Shown here: piece after piece, positions 56,559 through 64,000 of the stretch
Numbering within the stretch: position 1 is the stretch's first letter
How the letters are laid out: each line of letters begins with the position of its first letter
Source: Astropecten irregularis
Lineage: Eukaryota; Echinodermata; Asteroidea; Paxillosida; Astropectinidae
Assembly (NCBI GenBank): GCA_963971285.1
Contig: OZ020258.1
Location: forward strand, 10,498,614 to 10,562,613
Direction of reading: 5' to 3'
Length of the DNA: 64,000 nt
Notes under the pieces: model-generated
The model's database searches: none
Seen by the model: only the letters and a program-made list of their open reading frames with translations
What the model was told of the DNA's origin: nothing
Made by a program: the position numbers and the translations under genes

Positions 56559-56922
56559 TTAATAGGTAATATCATACATTGGTTTTTGTCAAAGAAATAC
56601 AGATTCATTCATAAATATCAAGACAGATGCAGTATCTGTCTTCTGTAAAAATTTCAGTCCCATACGGTGCCCACTTTTGGAGAAAACAGTGAAAAACATC
56701 CACAGTATTTCTTAAGTCTTTTCTCTTTTATTTTTGATTTTTTTAAAGATCAAAAAGATTTTCGGTCGTTGTTTTACTAATTTCTGGATGAATACACCAT
56801 TTCGGGTCTTAACATTTTAGCGGTATGTTTCTACCACCACCATCTTCATACCCTGTAAGTTATAGGTACATCTATGAACATTTCTGTTTTGGTTTCTTAC
56901 CAAAGTATGATACTACCTTTAA
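56559..56922 (-). mobile_element. TTAA element, type A, inverted
   Basis: TTAATAGGTAATATCATACA at the left; CAAAGTATGATACTACCTTT and TTAA at 56919-56922 at the right. Confidence 0.87.
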
Positions 56923-57314
56923 ATTGAAAATAACAAAACAGTCCATAAAACAAAATTTGTATAAAAATACCTTGTTAATTATTATAATTTTATCAAAAAC
57001 ATAAGGTGATTCATGATCTAGAGTCAAAATAAACCATTTTGGTCTACTACTCATGATCATGCACGAGGTTTTAATGGAGAACACGTAATACAAATCAGCC
57101 TTATTATGTAAACCTCTGGCGAGACCCCATTCTTTATTACAATACGTTCTTTATTAAACGTGCGGACCTTCAAATTAAGATGAGATTGATCTAGGCGCCT
57201 TGGAACAGGCAATTACACCAGCCAGCGGTTAATTAGGAAGCTTGTTAATTAAATAGAACTACACTCTCATAGATCTTTAGATTGAAATGAAACCCCTACC
57301 CGCTCCCCAGTCCA
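56923..57314. other. Intergenic, no gene seen
   Basis: AT-rich; nothing recognised. Confidence 0.4.
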
Positions 57315-57773
57315 TTAAAGGTAGTATCATACTTTGGTAGCATACCGAAACCGAATTCTACGCAGAATTACAGGGTATAAAGATTGTGGTGGTAGAAACA
57401 TACCGTTAAATCATGTCTGCCTAAAATGCTGTATTTATCCAGAAAAGAGTATAAATTCAATGACCAAAACATTTTTGATCTTTGGAAGATCAAAAGTAAC
57501 GGTGAACAGATTTTAAAAATACCGTGAGTGTTTTTCACTGTTTTCTCAAAAAGTCGGCACCGTATGGGACTGGAAATTTCACATATGACTGTTTTGTGAA
57601 AAGAGTGAACAGATTTTTAAAAATACCGTGAGCGTTTTTCACTGTGTTCTCAAAAAGTCGGCACTGTATGGGACTGTGAATTTCACAGATGACTGTTTTA
57701 CTCTATCTTTCTTGATATTTATGCCCATGAGTCTGCATTTATTGGACAAAAACCAAAGTATGTTACCTTTGAA
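57315..57773 (+). mobile_element. TTAA element, type A, with internal tandem duplication
   Basis: Left end intact with the TAGCATACC subtype; right end CAAAGTATGTTACCTTTGAA has lost TTAA. The block starting GTGAACAGATTTT...CACTG is present twice (57502 and 57605, period 103), making this the longest copy without a foreign insert. Confidence 0.85.
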
Positions 57774-58380
57774 ATTGGAAGGAGCAACCGCTGCAAATGA
57801 TGTTTCATTGACAGCGAATATACTGGTGGACGAGTTCGCGGCAATTCCTGCCCAAACTTGGAGCACAGTGGCTCTTCATTAGCAATTATGATACATGTAC
57901 AAGGCGTTTGCAACATGTTTTAGGAGATTTTAAAACCAAGGTTTTAAACAATTAATATTAACATTGACAAGTTTATTCTCGCACGTACGCACGTGGCCTC
58001 GAGCAATTGTGACTATCAATGCATTGTACACGTTTTCTATAATTGTACTATCATAAAAAGTTCGATTTGACATAAAAGTTGTCCATTATAATGTTTCAGT
58101 ATTGAAGGTTCGTGGTACATTAATTTTAAATAGATATTGGATTTTCGGGCGTAATTTGCTGTATTCAGATGTAAATGCGTGTGTGGTGAGAATGAGTTAA
58201 TTGACAATATGTTCACCAAAAACCTTGGAAATGTGCATGCTAAATGCACGTTTTAAAACTTTTATCATTGCAACTGACATCTGTTTTCAAGGCTTCTGCG
58301 TGTCGGTCGTTGACAGTGATAACCCCGGGGGCAAGGACGGGAACTTCACGGTTTGTATCGGTATGCAATGGAGACTATCT
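57774..58380. other. Intergenic, no gene seen
   Basis: AT-rich; nothing recognised. Confidence 0.4.
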
Positions 58381-59503
58381 ACATCGATGTCCCTGGTCAT
58401 TGTCTTGTCATAGCATCCCTGGTAGTTGCTTTGGTGCCCCTGGTCATTGCATTTGTGTTACTGGTCATTGCTGTGGTGCCCCTGGTCTTTGCCTCGGTGC
58501 CCTGTCCTGGTCATTTGTCGCGGTGCCCCTGGTCATTGACATGGTACTCCTGGTCATTGTCGATGTACTCCTGGTCATTGCATTTGTGCTACTGGCCATT
58601 GGCGTGGTGCCCCTGGTCTTTGCCTCGGTGCCCTGTCCTGGACATTGTCGTGGTGCCCCTGGTCTTTGCCATGGTACTTCTGGTCATTGTCACGGTGCCC
58701 CTGGTCATTATCGTGGTGCCCTTTGTCATTTCCTTGTGCTCCTGGTCATTGCCTTGGTGCCCCTGGCCATTGTCATGGTGCCCCTGGTCATTGCCTTGGT
58801 GCCCCTGATCATTGCCATGTCATGGTGCCCCTGATCATTGCCTTGGTGCCCCTGATCATTGCCATGTCATGGTGCTCCTGGGCATTGCCTTGATGCCCCT
58901 GGTCATTGCTTTGGTCCCCTGGTCATTACCATGGTGCATCTGGTCATTGCCTTGGTGCCCCTGATCATTGCCGTATCATGGTGCCCCTGGGCATTGCCTT
59001 GGTGCCCCTGGTCATTGCTTTGGTGCCTCTGGTCATTGCCTTGGTGCCCCTGGTCATTGCTTTGGTGCCTCTGGTCATTGCCATGGTGCACCTGGTCATT
59101 GCCTTACGGTGCCCCTGGTCATTGCCTTGTCATTGTGCACCTGGGCATTGCCTTGGTGCCCCTGGTCATTGCTTTGGTGCCCCTGGTCATTGCCATGTCA
59201 TGGTGTCCCTGATCATTGCCTCGGTGCCCCTGATCATTGCCATGTCATGGTGCCCCTGGGCATTGCCTTGATGCCCCTGGTCATTGATTTGGTGCACCTG
59301 GTCATTGCCATGGTGCCCCTGTTCAATATATATGGTGCCCCTGGTCATTGTCACGCCGTGCCACTGCTCATTACCGTGGTGCCCCTGGTCATTGCCATGG
59401 TGCCCCTGTTCAATATATATGGTGCCCCTGGTCATTGCCACGCCGTGCCACTGCTCATTACCCTGGTGCCCCTTGTCATTACCCTGGTGCCCCTGGACAT
59501 TGA
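58381..59503 (+). repeat. 21-bp GGTGCCCCTGGTCATTGCC array 2
   Basis: The longest and most regular array of this unit. Because 21 is a multiple of three, all plus-strand frames stay open and read as a LVPLVIA-like heptad. At the right end a higher-order unit with TTCAATATATATGG repeats after 87 bp (59311, 59398). Confidence 0.95.
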
Positions 59504-59838
59504 TTAATTTGCAACAAACCAAAACAGAAATGTTCACAGATTTACGTATAACTAACAGGGTATGAAGATAGTGCTGGTAGAAACATACCGTTAAAATATT
59601 TCCGCCTGAAATGGTGTATTTATCCAGAAATTAGTAAAACAATGACCGAAAACAGTTTTGATCTCGGGGAAAAATCAAAACCATTCTTTTGAGGTTTTAT
59701 AAGAGTCGGGTTTTCGCTATTTCCTCGTGACTCAGATGTCCGATTGAGCTCAAATTTTCAAAGCTGTATAATTTCATGCATGGATTAGACGTAGTGTGAG
59801 TGCTGCTCTGTGTACCCATCATTTTATTATACCTTTAA
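59504..59838 (+). mobile_element. TTAA element, type B
   Basis: Starts at TTAATTTGCAACAAACCAAA immediately after the 21-bp array; the left inverted repeat is degraded. The right half has AGTGTGAGTGCTGCTCTG and ends TTATACCTTTAA. It confirms the type-B right half seen at 12341 and 33273. Confidence 0.82.
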
Positions 59839-60467
59839 AGAATGTTTTATGGCCATGAGTTATTTACTGCACTCTTGCCGTAGCTATAAAGTTCCACGTA
59901 GCGAATAATATTTCGTACAGCCTAGCATCGATTCCATCAAATGTATTTAATGCACCATCCGACTCAGTGCCATGATGCCCCAGGGTGCTGGCACACATCT
60001 CCCCCTGTACCACCATAATATCGTTCCTTCAGTCGGTATTGATTCGCCTCGTAAATTCCTCTCGCGACAATTCCGAGAAATCCGATTCTAAAATTGTCTG
60101 CGCCTGCGCAGTGTGGCTTGGAGCGAGCGTTCGCATACGGTAATCACAGCGTGTTGTTTGCATTGTACATGTACTGTACATCTGGAATGACGGATTGAAA
60201 ATATTAAGGGAGGATTTTTATTGCAGTTTAGAAAGACATTATGCAATTTTTATTATTAACTCGTCAAGTTGAATAATAAGCACCAGCGCCGTTGCTCTTT
60301 TGAATAAAATTGTTTAATATGATCCAAACCATTTAATTTCTTTGATTGATTTTTTTCTTATTTAATTCATGCTTTTCATGTAATAATTGGACTTTTTTGT
60401 TTGAATAGTTTTGGTTTGTTTCTTGCATCATTTTGTTTGTCTATTCAGTTTGATTATATTCAATTAT
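59839..60467. other. Intergenic, no gene seen
   Basis: TGCGCCTGCGCA at 60099-60110 is one base from the NRF1 consensus. The rest is AT-rich. Confidence 0.4.
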
Positions 60468-60637
60468 TTAAAGGTAATATGCTTTGATTTTTGGCAAAGA
60501 AATGGAAATTAATAGGCAAAAATATTTTAAACGATACAATATAATAAAAAGATTTCAGTCGTATGCTTTTAATAATTTCTTGATAAATACATCATTTCAG
60601 GCTCTGGTTCCCTACCAATATATGATACTACCTTTAA
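60468..60637 (-). mobile_element. TTAA element, type A, inverted, heavily deleted
   Basis: Only 170 bp, with TTAA at both ends (60468-60471, 60634-60637). The middle keeps AAAAAGATTTCAGTCGTATG and AATTTCTTGATAAATACATC but has lost most of both halves. Confidence 0.75.
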
Positions 60638-60787
60638 TTAATTTTTTCCAATATTGTAATATCATATTTAAAATTATGTAATTTTAATTATTGGCAATTA
60701 TTGTTTATTTTGTTATTTGATAATTATTTTCTTTTATATTGAAGGTGTAGGTTAATTTAAGCGTATTTGCTTTGCATTTCGTTTGAT

Positions 60788-60848
60788 GCTGGTAAATCTG
60801 TGGAGATTTCTGTTTCGGTATGCTAGCAAAGTATGATACTACCTTTAA
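60788..60848 (-). mobile_element. TTAA element end fragment
   Basis: GGTAAATCTGTGGAGATTTC and GCAAAGTATGATACTACC plus TTTAA: one terminus only, TAGCATACC subtype. Confidence 0.78.
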
Positions 60849-61007
60849 CATAAAAACACTGCCCTCACTCGTTCGAAGGAAACTTCAAAATGGAATTTGG
60901 GCAAATGGTGAAGCACTAGTAGCCGACTCTTGTATCGCCGTCATTTGAATTGTAGGTCGTGGAGGATTTATCTGGGTTTTTTTTATTGGACGATAATGGA
61001 GAAAGTG

Positions 61008-61605
61008 CCCCTGGGTAGTGCCGTGGTGCCCCTGCTTTGTCAGTGCCGTGGTGCGTCTTTTCAGTAACTTTATGCCTGTGTGGCCATTGCCTTAGTGCCC
61101 CTGGTCAGTGCTTTGGTGCCCCTTTTCAGTACCTTGGTGCCTCTGGACTCTGGTTATTGCCTTGGTGCCCCTTTTCATTACCTTTGTGCCTGTGGCCATT
61201 GTCTTAGTTCCCTTGGTCAGTGCCTTGGTGTGCCTGGTCATTGGTGCCCCTTTCGGTACCTTGGTGCCCCGGTCATTGCCTTGGTGCCCCTTTTCAGTAC
61301 CTTTGTGCCTGTGGCCATTGTCTTAGTTCCCTTGGTCAGTGCCTTGGTGTCCCTGGTCATTGGTGCCCCTTTCGGTACCTTGGTGCCCCAGTCATTGCCT
61401 TGGTGCCCCTTTTCAGTACCTTTGTGCCTGTGGCCATTGCCTTAGTGCCCTTGGTCATTCCCTTTGTGTACCTGGTCATTGGTGCCCCTTTCGGTACCTT
61501 GGTGCCCCGGTCATTGCCTTGGTGCCCCTTTTCAGTACCTTGGTGCCTCTGGTCATTGCGCTGGTGCCCCTTTTCAGTACCTTGGTGCCCCTGGCCTACA
61601 TGTGA
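61008..61605 (+). repeat. 21-bp unit array 3 with 119-bp higher-order repeat
   Basis: Units such as GGTGCCCCTTTTCAGTACCTT alternate with GTGCCTGTGGCCATTGTCTT. The word TTTCGGTACCTTGG starts at 61251, 61370 and 61489, so a 119-bp composite unit is repeated three times. Confidence 0.92.
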
Positions 61606-62249
61606 ATCAAAATGCCCGTTTCCTTTTGGTTGGTTTGTGGCTGAGGCATTCCCTTAACAAAATTACTGCCCTAAATTGCAAGCCAACATCGCACTGGGGG
61701 AGAGGTGAATTGATGTTGATGTCAAGTTGGCCGTACGTTCACCCTCCTTCATCAAGGCCTATATAAACCGCAGTAGATCGTTCCCAGGGTATTGTAATAA
61801 GCCTTGCCCTGATGGGGCCCCCTTTCTATATCGCTGCTGCTTTCTCACTCACTATAGTCGCATGGCAGCAGGATGTAATGCAGCTAGCGTGTGCTCCATT
61901 TGCTAGTGCGATACCGGATGGGGAAGATGAGGTAATGTCCACGTTGGGAACCAATAATAGCTCCTAGTGGCCTTGCCACGCTTCCCGAGTACTGTGATTT
62001 ATGTCTAAATACGGACATCGCAACAATTTCAAGTGCGCTCGAAAAAAAAATGGACTAGGCCTACATTATTATCAAGATGAAGTCATGTATTAACTTGAAC
62101 CATGGTTGAAGGTTGATTTGTTGGTTGCAGTATATAGGTTTTAGGTGTATAATACATTGTAATAGGTATGTGTGGATTCGATTTGCTTTTTAGTGGAGTT
62201 TATGATATTTTATTTATTTGGGGGTGATGGTGTATGGTGCTAGGTTCAG
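61606..62249. other. Intergenic, no gene seen
   Basis: Nothing recognised between the two arrays. Confidence 0.4.
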
Positions 62250-63290
62250 CTGGTTTTGGCTTGAGGTGGGACAAGTTTGTGTGCTGGTCTGGGCTGGACT
62301 GGGCTGGGTTTGGCGAGGCTGGCCTGGCCGGGGTTGGGCGGGGCTGGGCGGGGCTGGGCTTGACGAGGTGTCGTTAATGTTGTATAGGTATTTGGTTTTT
62401 GCTAGTTAATAATGGGTGTAGGTATATTGGACACTGATGGGTTGGATTGAGCTTTTCTGGGCTGGCCCGACATGGGCTGGGTTTTGGCCCGGCATGGGCT
62501 GGGTTTTTCTTGGCTGGGCTGGGATGGGGCTGGGCTGGGCTGGGCTGGGCTGGGCTGGGCTGGGCTGGGCTGGGCTGGGCTGGGCTGGGCTGGGCTGGGC
62601 TGGGCTGGGCTGGGCTGGGCTGGGCTGGGCTGGGCTGGGCTGGGCTGGGCTGGGCTGGGCTGGGCTGGGCTGGGCTGGGCTGGGCTGGGCTGGGCTGGGC
62701 TGGGCTGGGCTGGGCTGGGCTGGGCTGGGCTTGGCTTGGCTTGGCTGGGTTGGGCTGGGCTGGGCTGGGCTGGGCTGGGCTGGGCTGGGCTGGGCTGGGC
62801 TGGGCTGGGCTGGGCTGGGCTGGGCTGGGCTGGGCTGGGCTGGGCTGGGCTGGGCTGGGCTGGGCTGGGCTGGGCTGGGCTGGCTTGGGCTGAGCTGGCT
62901 TGGCCTGGTCGGGGTGGTCTGGACTTTGCTGGTTTGAGTTGGATTTGGCTGGCCTGGCCTGGTCTGGGCTTGGCTGGTTCATTTTGAGTTGGATTTGGCT
63001 GGACAGGCCTGGGCTGGGCTGATGGGCTGACTGCAATGGGCTTGGCTGGCTTAATATGCAGGATTGACCTGGACTGGGTTGAGTTAGATTTGGTTGGACG
63101 GACATGGGCTGGGCTGTGCTGGGCTGGGCTGGGCTGTGCTGGGCTGGGCTGGGCTGCGATGCGCAGCATGGGCTGACTTAGGCTACCTGGGCTGACTAAA
63201 ACTGACCGTTGTGGGCTAACTTAGGCTGCATGGCCTTGCCTGGGCTGGGCTGGGCTGGCCTTGGTTGGGATTTGGTTGGACTTAATAGGC
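62250..63290 (+). repeat. GGGCT pentamer array with diverged flanks
   Basis: Perfect TGGGC units run 62531-62730 (40 units) and 62751-62880 (26 units), broken by a 20-bp TTGGC variant patch. Diverged GGGCTGG-like sequence continues on both sides. Five-base units keep every frame open, so the Gly/Trp/Ala-Leu and Gln/Pro/Ser frames are artefacts. The plus strand has regularly spaced GGG, a G-quadruplex pattern. Confidence 0.97.
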
Positions 63291-64000
63291 TATAGGCTGG
63301 GCTGGATTAAGCTGAACTCTCACGCTGCTCACGTCACTGCCGTTTATTAAACCGAACCCCAATGTACACGAAGCACAGTTGTCCTCAATCTCCACATAAA
63401 AAATCAGGTATCCCACTGCTGCCACCATAAATACAGCTGTGCAGTTCTCATACGTTTCCGTTGGTACGTACATTGGCAAATGCATAAAAAATGTGTCGCA
63501 TAACCAATGCCTCAAGGTGAACAATTATGAATTGACGAAGCCCCAGAACAATCGGCACCTGGCGTTTGCCAGCAAACCTCATTAGTACCATGAATGCTTC
63601 TATCGATTGCCTTTTTAACTGTTCCTCTTTCTTTTCATTGTTTTTTAAAGGTTTTCTTTTGTTTAATTCGAGCGCTAATATTTTGCCCATTTCATGGATG
63701 GTCGGATGAGATTACATTACAATGTGAAATGATTGTCTATGTCGTGAACATCTGCTTGTGATTAATTTTCTTTTTTTAAATGAAGAAGAATATTCCTGCA
63801 TGTAGAGACATGCCAGGGTATGTATCATTCCCTCAAACAAATTTATCTTGGCAGAAACAAGTCTGATGGCTATACATTTTTCTTCTCTTGTCGGATTTTG
63901 TTGTACTTTACTGTATGCGACTTCCTAGTCATGATCCCTCCCATATTTCATAAAGCCTATAAGGGTTATACCATAGCTGCTCTGAAAAGAAGACCAATTT
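63291..64000. other. Intergenic, no gene seen
   Basis: No repeat family or exon recognised up to the window edge. Confidence 0.4.

Noticed and set aside
58244..59507. Frames encoding LVPLVIA-like heptads and Cys/Trp-rich versions
   Set aside because: Several overlapping frames are open at once over the 21-bp array, which points to repeat structure and not to a protein. No start or splice context supports one frame.
62374..63169. Long open frames on both strands rich in Ala-Gln-Pro-Ser or Gly-Trp-Ala-Leu
   Set aside because: They are translations of the GGGCT pentamer array; a 5-bp unit without stop codons opens all frames.

Overview
This is an animal nuclear genome window, mostly non-coding and very rich in repeats. 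The kind of organism is inferred from interrupted, spliced coding sequence on the minus strand at the left edge, a canonical eukaryotic tRNA-Gly, and dozens of short inverted-repeat DNA elements. A marine invertebrate, perhaps an echinoderm such as a starfish, fits the overall look, but nothing here proves the species.

The only protein-coding gene I can support is the 5' part of TGS1 (trimethylguanosine synthase 1, the snRNA/snoRNA cap hypermethylase), read right to left. Exon 1 is 3430-3321, exon 2 is 2055-1584, and exon 3 starts at 555 and runs off the left edge; the methyltransferase domain lies outside. Phases agree at both junctions and family motifs fall in the right order. A tandem duplication (1998-3370) copied the end of exon 1, intron 1 and the start of exon 2. 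It leaves a hybrid exon (2806-2705) that is in frame, free of stops and keeps both splice sites.

From about 3.5 kb onward I see no convincing coding exon. About 30 copies or fragments of a TTAA-flanked, roughly 340-460 bp inverted-repeat family (types A, B, C, sharing one half and differing in the other) cover 0.8-39.8 kb and 51.4-60.9 kb, but none lies in 39.8-51.4 kb. Other families are: GGGGTCGATTTC elements (four, plus one relative), GGGGCCAATTTCAT elements (three plus fragments), two hAT-like elements with 8-bp target duplications (one nested in a TTAA element), a 138-bp foldback present twice, and several single foldbacks.

The most unusual pattern is a set of very small hairpins (13-48 bp) with CATGG...CCATG ends. 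Seven of them are flanked by 7-bp direct repeats, four exact and three with one mismatch.

Tandem repeats dominate 42.9-46.6 kb and the right end: a 117-bp satellite, a degenerate GGGTGTCACTGGG array, three arrays of a 21-bp GGTGCCCCTGGTCATTGCC unit (50.1, 58.4 and 61.0 kb), and a long GGGCT pentamer array (62.5-62.9 kb). A CGTACG-palindrome array inside its own inverted repeats sits at 23.25-23.74 kb. One tRNA-Gly(GCC) gene and two tRNA-like elements are present. Candidate regulatory motifs (two RFX X-boxes, paired CREs, an NRF1 site) are exact consensus matches but are not tied to a gene here.
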